A stretch of 64,000 nucleotides of DNA from Cenococcum geophilum 1.58 (taxonomy: Eukaryota; Ascomycota; Dothideomycetes; Gloniales; Gloniaceae): the NCBI GenBank assembly GCA_001692895.1, contig KV748200.1:1686914-1750913 (forward strand), read 5' to 3'. The notes below the pieces were generated by a model. That model made no database searches. It was not told the origin of the DNA and saw nothing but the letters and a program-made list of their open reading frames with translations. Positions 1-10,049 of this stretch are shown here, one piece after another (within the stretch, counting starts at the first letter, position 1; each line of letters opens with the position of its first letter). The position numbers and the translations under genes are program-made.

Positions 1-59
1 CTTTAGGGCCCAGGCCCATATAGAGGAGAAAGGGAGACGCGTAAGAGGTTAGCAAAAAC

Positions 60-560
60 AACAGTAAGACAGAGAAAGGAGCTAAAGTAGAATATATAAG
101 AACGCCAGAAAACTATCTACCATAATATAATACTAGTTAGACCAACGCTAAAGAGGCGAATGGGAGTTAAAGGTATAGAGGCTAACTTAGGTAAGATAAA
201 CCCAAGCTATAGCATAGTTAATGCTATAGGGGGTAAATACCTAAGGGCTCCGAGAAGGCCTAATAAAGGCAGAAAACATAATAGCAATACTCTTAAGAAC
301 AGGAATAATAGGACTAAAAGATTGGCTTTACTAGGTAGGTGTCCTAGTAGGTAGCCTAAGATATAAATGTGGCTGGCTAAAACAGACACTAAAACACGTA
401 ATACTGCTATACCCCCTACGCACCAATTAAGAAATAATACTCTTAGTAGCTGGCACAGAGAACTATAATACACTGCTCTTAACACAAAAAGGCCTTAAGG
501 CGGTCACCCAGTAGCTTATTAGTTAAAATATGCTAAATTAGTTCTAGGTTGCAAGGGAAA
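60..560 (+). pseudogene. Non-LTR (Tad-like LINE) retrotransposon, 3' end of the RT protein, RIP-degraded
   Basis: One reading frame from about 295 gives a recognisable C-terminal zinc-binding region of fungal LINE reverse transcriptases: LRTGIIGLKDWLY, then YKCGW.KQTLKHVILLYP, then NTLLLTQKGLKAV. The CCHC-type residues are visible as C (YKCG) and H (KHV); the last Cys of the usual HC.P motif reads Tyr, as a G-to-A change would give. In-frame TAG/TAA stops interrupt it several times. The 5' part of the element is missing or unreadable. Family assignment is from motif recall (zf-RVT-like tail of Tad/I-clade elements). Confidence 0.6.
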
Positions 561-699
561 TGGTAATAGAAGGCAAGGGGGCGAGCAGTAGGTGCCCCCT
601 AGTAACTCTATAGTAGTAGAGTAAAAGTTTATAATACTAGCGCGTCCGTAGGCTTGTTACGGCAGCAGTAATTCCCAAGGAGGTTAAATAGTAAGGTAG

Positions 700-760
700 T
701 AGAGCACTANAGGNGACTNNNAGGCGCTAAGTAGGCGAGTCCTAAAAGGCNGGGAGATAG
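700..760. other. Cluster of ambiguous bases (N)
   Basis: Isolated N calls at 710, 714, 719-721 and 751 lie between the LINE remnant and the Tc1 remnant. They look like unresolved consensus positions in a repeat rather than a scaffold gap. No coding sequence is seen between about 560 and 890. Confidence 0.8.
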
Positions 761-889
761 ATCACGGGGTTTTCTCATTTTTCTTAAATAGAGTTTTCTC
801 CCTATATGTAAATAAGGAGTAGTCTACATAGGCCCAGTAGGGATCCGAATTAGACGTTAAACAATGAATTATTATTATTTAAAGTACGA

Positions 890-1680
890 TCGCGCAGCTA
901 AATAATTACCAATACTCTCTATACTAAGCCTTAGAAAGCTTCTAAAGTCTCTATATATACTAAGCCTACTAATATTACATTGAATCCACGTCTTTAGGTT
1001 ATAAAAAGCGTGCTTAATTGGGTTAAACTCTGGAGAGTATAGAGGAAGATATTCTATATAAACGCCTACGTTCTTATAGAGAGCTTAAAGCTCCTATTTT
1101 CCGTTAAAATGTATATAGATACTTACTTAAATTAACTCTCTTACCTAACTCTTATATATTAATGCATTATCCATAACTAGAGTTATATAGCCAGGCGTGC
1201 ACTATAGGAGGACTATAGCTTTAATCCATACATTAAATATCTTAGAAGTAATAGAGCCTTAATAAATTAGAGTCCCCTAAAGGAAGCCCTTATAGGTATA
1301 AGCAGGTAGTATACTCCACCTCTTAAAGCGTTAAATTAAGGAGACTTCTATTGTAGGTGTAGTAGTAGGACTCTACCCAAATTTCCTATAGCTAGTTCTC
1401 TTATTAGCTCCTAATTCGTTAATAAACACTAATTAATTAATGTCCTATTTAATTTAATAACCCTTTTATAAGGCACAAAGATCTTCTACTTACTTAAGCG
1501 CCTTCCTCTATACAACTTTTTGACTCTACTATAGGCGCGCGAGAGTCTTCTATATAGTTGTAAGGCCTATAATTAGGTTGAACTTGTTATATAAGAACCA
1601 GGCCATTTCATTAAGGAAGGCAGTTAGGCGCTCGATAAGAAATTTAAGTAGAGCCTATAATATCTATAAGAAAGTGGCTA
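890..1680 (-). pseudogene. Tc1/mariner-superfamily transposase, RIP-inactivated
   Basis: Read on the minus strand, this gives in order a helix-turn-helix-like N-terminal stretch (FLNEMAWFLYNKFNLII), FINELGANKRT, a VMDNALIYKS block and LPLYSPEFNPIKHAFYNL, matching the DD[E/D] core of fungal Tc1/mariner transposases. Two of three catalytic residues are lost by G-to-A changes: the first Asp (FIDE) is Asn at about 1418-1420, and the Glu of NPIE is Lys at about 1013-1015. The second Asp (MDN) is intact. Many TAA/TAG stops confirm it is dead. No clean terminal inverted repeats were found. Confidence 0.75.
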
Positions 1681-1818
1681 TAACACTATAACGTTAATTA
1701 TCGTAAACCTACTCATATATTAGTATAAGAGCTTAAGGCCTTTCTTGCCGAGCCATAGGAGGGGAGTATAGAGTCCCCTATATATCTAGGGAGGTTCTTA
1801 TACAATATATAGTTAAGT

Positions 1819-1925
1819 AATTGTAAGAGTATATATATTAGGTCCCGCCGCGCTTGTAACAAGTTCGCAAGCACTCTTAGTCTTTTTGGCCGTATAGCGA
1901 CGTGGAGGCGGGCCACGTTACAATT
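1819..1925. repeat. ~107-bp dispersed repeat, copy 1
   Basis: The unit begins AATTGTAAGAG and ends CACGTTACAATT, so its ends are short inverted repeats. It has a GC-rich interior (GTCCCGCCGCGCTTG; TGGCGACGTGGAGGCGGG) unlike its AT-rich surroundings. Further copies lie at 2166-2272, 2273-2377 and, shortened, near 30259-30343. It is probably a MITE or other short interspersed repeat. A short match to a tRNA T-arm/B box follows at about 1947-1975. Confidence 0.7.
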
Positions 1926-2165
1926 GTACTTGCGAACTTGCTAGGGCCAGGTGCCGTGGGTTCGATCCCCATCAGTTGCACTTTGCTCTAGTATAGTCTA
2001 ACACGCATCCGTGCGATAAGGCGGGTTAGCTAAGTCCGATCGCTTATGTTACTGGGGACTAACTAATATGGTGATACTCTTGGCGTTTGATCCCTGTGGA
2101 GGCCTAAACGGGCGTATAGAGGAATCCCTGCGAGCGCTTGAGGACGAGTGCGCAGAGGAGAGGGC

Positions 2166-2377
2166 AATTGTAAGAGTATATATATTAGGTCCCGCCGCGC
2201 TTGCGATAAGTTCGCAAGCACTCTTAGTCTTTTTGGCCGTATGGCGACGTGGAGGCGGGCCACGTTATAATTAATTGTAAGAGTACATATATTAGATCCC
2301 GCCGCGCTTACGATCAATATCGCAAGCACTCTCAGTCTTTTTGGCCGTATGGCGACGTGGAGGCGGGCCACGTTACA
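2166..2377. repeat. ~107-bp dispersed repeat, copies 2 and 3 in tandem
   Basis: Two copies (2166-2272 and 2273-2377) of the unit at 1819-1925 lie head to tail with a junction of only a few bases. They differ from copy 1 by scattered transitions (for example CGATAAGTT against TAACAAGTT). The long minus-strand open frame across them is a by-product of the repeat, not a gene. Confidence 0.75.
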
Positions 2378-2614
2378 GTAATATACCTAAGTAGCTGCAG
2401 CAATCTATGTGACCTTCTAACCGTAGTATAAGGCGACGCATATCTAAAAGACGCAATAAGGGGGAAGTTTAAAAGGCATTGCGATTAAATTAAGGCCAAA
2501 AAAAGTCGTGCGTATATAAGAATATTTGATTTATATATGATTTTGTATACAAAGCCGATATTTTGATGTGTGCGGCTCTTATTAAGCGAATTTGCAGATG
2601 ATAAGCAAACTATA
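2378..2614. other. AT-rich spacer with no gene seen
   Basis: This stretch lies between the tandem ~107-bp repeats and the left arm of the MITE palindrome. I see no coding potential or recognisable repeat. The string GGCGACGCATA near 2428 recurs near 9358, just outside the right arm of the palindrome. Confidence 0.5.
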
Positions 2615-2616
2615 GT

Positions 2617-3012
2617 ATCGGTAAAAATCGCCAAGCCGCACGACGCGTATCGCCCCCTCCATCAAAATAATATACCCCCTTATAGTCCTACTAATATAGC
2701 TCTATATTTTATAAATAAAGGCCTGTTTTATAGCGCTAAAATAGGGCTATAAAATAAGCCCTTATTTATATAATTTAGGGCTGTTTTGGTAAAGTTATAG
2801 GGGGTGCTTATTTCTAGGAATAGAGGGGTCGGCTTAGCCAGCACAGAGCCTCAATTTAAGTCTTATAGTTACCCCCTATAGCCCTACTAATACAGCTCTA
2901 TATTTAATAAATAAGGACCTATTTTATAGTTCTAGAATAGAGTTACAAAATGAGCCCCCATATATATAAATTAGATTAATATTGGTGGAATTATATAGGG
3001 TGATATACTACT
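2617..3012. repeat. Left arm of an ~800-bp head-to-head MITE palindrome
   Basis: This arm is an inverted copy of 8934-9339. The outer ends match as TATCGGTAAAAATCGCC against its reverse complement at about 9321-9339, and the inner ends are TATTGGTGG. The arm holds two short MITE-like units (about 2674-2805 and 2871-3001), each bounded by inverted CCCCCTATA-type ends. The arms were once separated by a loop of only about 40 bp, into which the gypsy element at 3013-8928 inserted. Confidence 0.75.
3008..3012. repeat. Target-site duplication CTACT, left copy
   Basis: This is identical to 8929-8933 and flanks the gypsy element exactly at its TG..CA-type LTR ends, which shows a single intact insertion. 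Confidence 0.9.
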
Positions 3013-3237
3013 TGTTACGGCACTGGCAGAACTTGGCAGAACTTGACTGGCAGAACTTAGCAGAACTTTAAGGTTACGTGACTAGAGGACCGCATAAAAG
3101 AACCCTACTTTGACCGGCGCTGCTCTTCTTCTCCTTTCCTTTCTTTAGCTTTAGATCCTTATTTATAGACTACTAATTATATAGGCTTGCGCGTCTCTCT
3201 TGTTGTGCTTGTGCCTTGATTGACTAAGTCGCTAACA
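3013..3237 (+). repeat. 5' LTR of gypsy element 3013-8928
   Basis: 225 bp, matching 8704-8928 with scattered C/T and G/A differences. It contains tandem TGGCAGAACTT units near the start. The tail CGATTGACTAAGTCGCTAACA resembles the tails of the solo LTRs near 55.3 and 58.8 kb, so these families are related. Confidence 0.88.
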
Positions 3238-3469
3238 TTATCTAAAGCTTATCTTACCCTTTCTTCCTAAGAAGGAACTTAAATATATCTACAAGGCTAT
3301 AAAAAGGATAAGGATATAGAATAGGACCTTAAGGATATTACTAGGACTATAAGGATAGGACAGAACCCCTAGAATACGAAAGGAATATGAAAAGAACCCT
3401 AAGAACCGGACGCGTATAGACTAGAACCCCTAAAGAAATTACCCGGAATTACCTAATACTTATACCACT

Positions 3470-4560
3470 ATGCTAAGAAATATAGCAGCTAGTAAAGCAG
3501 CTGTAGGACCCTTAAATACCTTAGATAAAGAAATAATAACTGTCTTAACCCCCTAGGCGGAGCTTGCGGCAGCTAATGCTGAAATTGAATGGCTATGAGA
3601 ACTGCTGGAAACTAGGGATATCTCTGCCTCTAGCGATGACCTATTGGACAGACTTGCTATGGTCCTTAAGGCCCTAGCCTAAAGCACCGTATTATTACGA
3701 TCTGCGAAGGTTGCGGACCCCCTATTGTTTATAGACGGAACCGACCCTATATTTAATAATTGGAAGCTTTAACTGTAAGATAAGCTTAAAGTTAATACGG
3801 ACTACTTCCCCACTACTTAAGCTAAAATGGCCTATATCTTCGGCCGTACTGGTGGGGACGTATAGATGTATCTACGTCTACGATACGCCGTAGACTCCGC
3901 AGACCCCTTTGTCTCTAAAGAAGAAATAATTAACTACTTGTCTTCCGTTTATAAGGACCCCTTTAAGATATAGAACGCCCGCCTTAATTATAAAAGCCTG
4001 AATATGAAAACAACGGAGACCTTTTTAACCTTTTAAACCCGCTTTTTGTACCTAGCTGGCTAAGCCTAAATTCCCTATAAAGACCTACTGCTAGACCTCT
4101 TTGATAAACTTACCCTAGACCTATAGCGCGCCGTACTGCTAGTTTTTACTACTATATAGACGCTAAAGGTACTTACGGACTACTGTCTAGCTATTGACTA
4201 AGGCCTCCGTTAAATTAAGGTATGTGCTAAGCGGTATAAAGCTAGAAACTCTTTAAACTAGACTATAAGTACTATAAGAATAGCTAATAGTACCCCTATA
4301 CGGACCGTAACTCCTATAGTACTAACCGTTTAGCCTGCCGTCAACCTAGCAGCTAGTTGTGTAGCTAGTCCTGCCGCGGGCCCGGTATATACTTAGCCTA
4401 CTTATAGTAACCCCTATAGATAAGCCCTTAGCAATTAAGGAGCTTGCTTTTTATACGGCTAAAAAGACTACTTTATAAGGAACTGCCTAATAGCGGTGAA
4501 GATAAACGAGGTCCTGTTAATTTAGGAGGATAGTACGGAGTTAGAAAAAGAGGAACCCTA
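3470..4560 (+). pseudogene. gag of gypsy element 3013-8928 (degraded)
   Basis: The reading from the ATG at 3470 gives the capsid-like stretch of fungal gypsy Gag: LLFIDGTDPIFNNWKL, AYIFGRTGGD, LFDKLTLDL and ALTDYCLAID. TAG/TAA stops interrupt it many times. A degraded Cys-rich segment near 4440-4490 may be the zinc knuckle. It is non-functional as read. Confidence 0.7.
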
Positions 4561-4599
4561 GAGGAAGACTCCTCTTTAGGGTTAAAAGGAATCGACATG

Positions 4600-7500
4600 T
4601 TATATATTGATCTAGGTTGGCTAGTTGGTGGAAGAAGCTGCACTATCCCTTATACTTTATTTCGTAATAGATATTAAGTTTTAACCTCTGCTTTAGCTAA
4701 CTTTGGAGTAAATGCCTTTGCCTTAATAGATACCTAGTATACTGTAAAGCTGGCTGAATTTCTAAATGCACCCCTTAAAGAACTGCCTAAATCTATTCCT
4801 ATTCGCGGGTATAACGGACGGATAGGGCTACCTATTATGACTATCTTACGGATCTACCTCCGCGTTAACGGACGAAGGTAGTATAATATCCCCTTCCTAA
4901 TTACGGACCTTGGAAGCTATAATATAATCTTAGGAAGAAAATGGCTAGCCTATTTAGGCTTATAGCTTGACGTATAAAATAGACAGCTTCTCTAGCCCGA
5001 AACTATGCCCCTAACGCCTTCCTTTATAAGAGAAATTAGTATTATAATGGAAAACCTTATACGGCCGTAAATAAACCCTGTTTACTAGGCCGATGTAATG
5101 TGTAGGGACTAGGCTTTTAAGAAGGATATATAGCTTGATCCGTAAAGGATCCATATACTACGCCGCCCCTAGGTTACCTATACTACGCCACCCGCATAAG
5201 AGACCTAGGAAGTTAGTAGTAATCTACCTAAGTTCCCTAGGGAGAACTTAGGCCCTATAAAGCTATAAAGGATAGCTAGGAACATTAGACGACATACTAA
5301 ACTAATAGATTGGAAGGATAACTTACGGAAAATAGAATGTGAGCTAAGGAAGATTATAAACTCTATACCGTAAAATACGGCCTAATAAAAGTCTGTAAAG
5401 AAACCTACGGACCTTCCCCTGGTTGATATCTGCTGTATTGGCGCCGTAGGATTCTACCAGAACTTGGTTTAACTTAATACTGTTGCCTTTACTACCAGCT
5501 TATATAAAATTAATTAAATAATTAAGGAAAAGGAAAGCGAGCTTAGTGGATAGGAAAGTGAGCTTATGGATGAGGAGCTGGTTAAATAGAAACTGCCTTA
5601 TTAACACTAGAAATTTAAGGACGTATTCTTTAAGGTAGTATCCGATATGCTTCCGCCTTACTAACTATATGACTATAAGATTAAGATCGAGCTAGATAAG
5701 GAGGACACCTTTAGCTATAGCCCCCTTTGTTAGTAGTCTGCTGCCGAATTATAGGCTATAAAGTAGTACCTTATTAATAACCTAGATAAGGGCTTTATTG
5801 AGCCTAGCTAAGCCCCTTTTAACTTACCTATTCTCTTTACTAAGAAGCTAAATAGAGGACTTTGTTTCTGTATTAACTACCATAAACTTAATAATATAAC
5901 CTGTAAGGACCGCTATCTACTGCCTTTACTTAATAAGACTCTAGCCCGAATGAGTAGAGCTAAGATCTTTATAAAGCTTGATATCTGTTAGGCTTTTTAC
6001 CGGATTAGAATGGACCCTGGATTAGAGAATCTTACTATATTTTAGACCTGTTACGGAATATATAAATATAAAGTACTTCCTTTTAGGCTGACTAACGGAC
6101 TGGCTATATATTAGCGGTATATAAATGATATACTATTTGACTACCTTAATGACTTCTATATAGCCTACCTAGATAATATTATGATCTACTCTAAGAATAA
6201 ATTGGAGTATTAGGAGCATATCTATAAAGTCCTATAACGGCTCCGGGAAGCTAGCCTCTAGGCCGATATTAAGAAGTTAGAATTTAGTGTTAAGCGTATA
6301 AAGTACTTAGGTTTTATTATTAGTACGGACGGAATTAAGGCCGACCTAAAAAAAACGGCCGTAATTAATTAGTGGACACCCCCACGGACTATAAAAGGGG
6401 TATAATTATTTTTAGGTTTCTGTAACTTCTACCGACGCTTTATTAAGAATTATAGCAGGATTGCCTGGCCTCTTAACTACCTTACTAGGAAAGACTAGCC
6501 CTTCCACTTTAACGCTATATGTATGTAGGCCTTTACTAAGCTTAAAAAACGACTGGTATCGGCTCCCCTACTTGCCCATTTTAACCTAGAACGGCCCTTG
6601 ATATTAGAAACTGATGCCTTAGACGGCGTAATAGCTGGTGTTTTTTCCTAGAAGTAACCGGACGGAGAATGGCACCCTATTGTATACTATTTGAAGACTA
6701 TAATAAATGCCGAACTGAACTACTACATCTATGATAAAGAAATGCTGGCTATTATCTCTAGCTTCTAGCACTGGCGTGTATAGCTAAAAGGGACCCCTAA
6801 GTCTATTAAGGTAGTTTCGGATTATAAGGCCCTAGAATACTTTATAATAACTAAGGCCCTTACGGCCCAGTAGGCACGCTAGGCGGATATCCTATTTTAG
6901 TTTTACTTCTTGATTATGTATAGACTAGGCGCTATAAACCGTGCGGATGCTCTTATAAGGCGCAAATAAGACCTAGGTAACTAGACGGTTGTGAAGATCT
7001 TATTATAGACCTAGACACTACTATAACTAGAGCACTTTAACTCCCAGATATAGGCAGAACTAGGTATAGACTTCTTAGGCGCCGAGATGTATCCTATTAA
7101 CCCTTTAGGACTTAACTTAATTAATAAATTGCTGTAGATAAACCGTACGGCCCCTTCTCTATAGGAGTACTGTGAAAAGGCAAAGAACGTTATTAGCCTA
7201 TGGTCCCTTGAAAACGGATTACTTAAGTATTAGGAACGGCTAGTAGTAATAAAGGAATAGAACTTATAGACTTAGCTTATTACTAAAGTACATGCCTAGG
7301 TTTCTATAGCCTACCCTAAAAAGAATAAGACCCGTAAAATTATTGGTGACCGATATTACTGGCCTGGAATAGTTATGGATATTAACCGCTATATACGGAA
7401 CTGTAATAACTGCTGTAGGTTTATAATTCCGCGAGATAAGACCTTAGGACTATTAAAGCCACTCCCGATACTAGAACGCCCCTAGCAGTATATCTCTATG

Positions 7501-8560
7501 GACTTTTATAAGCTGCCTATAGACCGCGACGGATATAATATAGTTATAATCCTAGTTAACTACTTTGGCAAGCGCCCGTTTTTAATCCCCTGTTATAAGA
7601 ATATTGACGCTAAAGAGGCGGCCCGACTATATATCTATTACGTCTACCAAATTTATGGACTATTAGACACTATTATATTGGACCGCGGACTGCAGTTTAT
7701 ATTGGCTTTTTAGAACGAGTTTACCCGGATCTTAGGAATTAGGCTAAAGCTTTTTATAGCGTACTACCCCTAGACAGATAGTTAGATGGAGATTGTAAAT
7801 TAATACTTAGACTAGAGACTTTAGCCCTTTATTAACTACTTTTAAGATAACTAGGGCAAACTGCTACCTCTAATAGACTACGCCTAGGTGACCTTACCCT
7901 ATAACTCTATAGGATTTGCACCTATCTAACTAGAAATAGGGTATCTACCCCAAACAAGCTTTAACTAGGATAGGCTAGAAGGACTATAGACCGTACGTAA
8001 GAAACTGTCTTATGAGGAAGCCTAGTAGTACGCTAAGCGCTTAGAGGAAGCCTGGACGGTAGCCTATATAAACCTAGAAAAGGCCTAAAAATTAATGAAA
8101 TAGTAGGCAAATAAGTATAGGCGCGAGCCCGACTTTACTATAGGTGATATAGTTTAGGTTATAACAAAGAACTAGAAGACGGAACGGCCTAGCTATAAGC
8201 TTAATTATTAGATAGTAGGACCGTATAAGGTCCTTGAGAAAATAGGCAATTTATATAAAGTAGAGCTCCTAGATTTAATTAAGGTTTATCCTATCTTCTT
8301 ACTGGATAAGCTACGGAAGGCTGTGAACAACCTATTACCTAGATAAAAGAACGAACCCCCCCTGCCGATTTAAGTTAGTGGTGATAATAAATAGGAAATT
8401 AAAGAGATACTGGCCTATAAGCTAGTAAGGAAAATGCTAAAGTACCGCGTTAGTTGGAAAGGCTATAACCTAGATCCTACCTGGTACCCTATATGGAACT
8501 TTATTAGTAGCCCCTATAAGCTTTAAGAATTTTATAGCCGTTACCCTAATAAACCGGGAC
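4600..8560 (+). pseudogene. pol of gypsy element 3013-8928 (protease-RT-RNaseH-integrase-chromodomain), degraded
   Basis: In order: an aspartic protease (NAFALIDT at about 4705-4735; YNIILGRKWL at about 4920-4950); RT about 5640-6390 (KLDIC, LTNGLAIY, YLDNIMIYS in place of YLDD); RNase H about 6590-7000 (LETDALDG, YDKEMLAII); integrase with HHCC near 7290-7420 (RYYWPGIVMDI, NCNNC) and core about 7495-7800 (MDFYKLPIDRDGY, LDRGLQF, MEIVN); and a C-terminal chromodomain about 8395-8560 (YRVSWKGYNLDPTW). The chromodomain places it among chromoviruses. A 71-residue stop-free stretch survives at 7498-7713 in the integrase core. Confidence 0.85.
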
Positions 8561-8703
8561 TGCTAAAGTACCTAGACGAATGGATGGAATACTGGCATAA
8601 TGAAGATAATAAGCTACTGGAAGAGCATAAAGATAGGAACGCCCTATAGGTATAATACGGATATATAAAGCCTAAGGGTAGGCTTTTACGGAGGGGGGGG
8701 TAA

Positions 8704-8928
8704 TATTACGGCACTGGCAGAACTTGGCAGAACTTAACTGGCAGAACTTGGCAGAACTTTAAGGTTACGTGACTAGAGGACCGTATAAAAGAACCCTACT
8801 TTGACTGGCGCTGCTCTTCTTCTCCTTTCCTTTCTCTAGCTTTAGATCCTTGTTTATAGACTACTAATTGTACAGGCTTGCGCGTCTCTCTTGTCGTGCT
8901 CGTGCCTCGATTGACTGAGTCGCTAACA
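8704..8928 (+). repeat. 3' LTR of gypsy element 3013-8928
   Basis: 225 bp, preceded by a G-rich polypurine tract and followed by the TSD CTACT at 8929-8933. It starts TATTACGG (TG changed to TA) and ends CGCTAACA. Confidence 0.88.
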
Positions 8929-8933
8929 CTACT

Positions 8934-9339
8934 GCGACTTGGCGATTTTATTAATATTTCCAAAACAGCAGTATACCCCCTATAGCCCCACCAATATAGC
9001 TCTATATTTTATAGCTCTATCCTAGCGCTATAAAATAGGTCTTATTTATTAAATATAGAGCTGTATTAGTAGGGCTATAGGGGGTAGCTGTAAGACTTAA
9101 ATTGAGGCTCTGCGCTGGCTAAGCCGACCCCTCTATTCCTAGAAATAAGCACCCCCTATAACTTTACCAAAACAGCCCTAAATTATATAAATAAGGGCTT
9201 ATTTTATAGCCCTATTTTAGCGCTATAAAACAGGCCTTTATTTATAAAATATAGAGCTATATTAGTAGGACTATAAGGGGGTGTATTGTTTTGATGGAGG
9301 GGGCGATGCGCGTCGTGCGGCTTGGCGATTTTTACCGAT
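8934..9339. repeat. Right arm of the MITE palindrome
   Basis: Reverse complement of 2617-3012 with scattered transitions. It holds two MITE-like units (about 8974-9086 and 9150-9283) with inverted CCCCCTATA-type ends. CTTGGCGATTTT occurs at both its inner (about 8938) and outer (about 9321) ends. Confidence 0.75.
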
Positions 9340-9359
9340 ATCTTGACAACGACAGTAGG

Positions 9360-10049
9360 CGACGCATAACACTACTCGACTCTTAATTAAAAGAGTATCT
9401 AGAAATAAGGTGGTAGATCTTAACGATTTAGTGGCTTCGGCTCCCCTATATAGCGTGCGCTCTAACCTAAATTATCACCACTAAGGGCCTATACTAACCC
9501 TACTGGTTTAGCTAGTTACCCGGTTAATTAGAGAGCTTTAAGACCAACCAGCTGGAAGCCAATCAAAGCTCCGAACCGGTTGCAATTTTAAAGCTTTCCC
9601 AACCAACCAACCAATAAGCGAACTAGACCAGTTACAGCATTGGGTCTACATGCACGCCGTACAATTCATTATATTAACGCTAGCACTTGGCAGGAGGTGA
9701 CTTTCAGGAACATTTACGATTGGTCACACTCTCTCCTCCTCTTTTTATTTCTTCCCACAGGCCCTTCTTGTGCATAGCTATGCAGCTACCAGAGATACCA
9801 TAGGTGGAATATTGTTAAACACCAAATTACGCTTTGGAATTTCATAAGATAATGATAGAATTTACATTGGAATGATTGGATTCTCATAGATCACTCTATC
9901 GTCAAGGCGAGAATATATACAAAAATATCGTGAACCTCATCTTCTCATCTCAAAAGAGCGTACAGATGCAAATGCTCGTTCCACAGAAAGCCTTGGAACG
10001 GCGCAGACGGTACAAATCGTAGCGAAGTGAAAGACTGGACTTTCGTCAC
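9360..10049. other. Border between repeats and gene island; 3' flank of the transporter gene
   Basis: The composition changes from TpA-rich repeat to mixed unique sequence around 9.4-9.7 kb. A purine-pyrimidine stretch with repeated CCAACCAA lies near 9600. From about 9700 the sequence looks like ordinary fungal intergenic DNA downstream of the minus-strand transporter. No gene is seen. Confidence 0.6.

Larger units (their letters stand above)
3013..8928 (+). mobile_element. Complete Ty3/gypsy chromovirus with two 225-bp LTRs, RIP-inactivated
   Basis: The LTRs 3013-3237 and 8704-8928 are both 225 bp, start TGTTACGG/TATTACGG and end CGCTAACA. A perfect 5-bp TSD (CTACT) flanks the element. A run of G at 8693-8700 just before the 3' LTR is the polypurine tract. 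The order gag, protease, RT, RNase H, integrase, chromodomain is that of Ty3/gypsy. Dense TAG/TAA stops and changes such as YLDN for the RT motif YLDD fit RIP. The LTRs contain direct repeats of CTTGGCAGAACTT-like units at their 5' ends. Strand is set by the coding order. Confidence 0.92.

Noticed and set aside
207-485. Leu-rich minus-strand frame
   Set aside because: Antisense of the LINE reverse-transcriptase tail, which explains the sequence better.
1947-1976. Complete tRNA gene
   Set aside because: Only a T-arm-like segment is present; no matching acceptor, D or anticodon arm was found upstream.
2063-2371. 102-codon minus-strand frame
   Set aside because: It is a by-product of the tandem ~107-bp repeats (the same peptide is repeated), not a gene.
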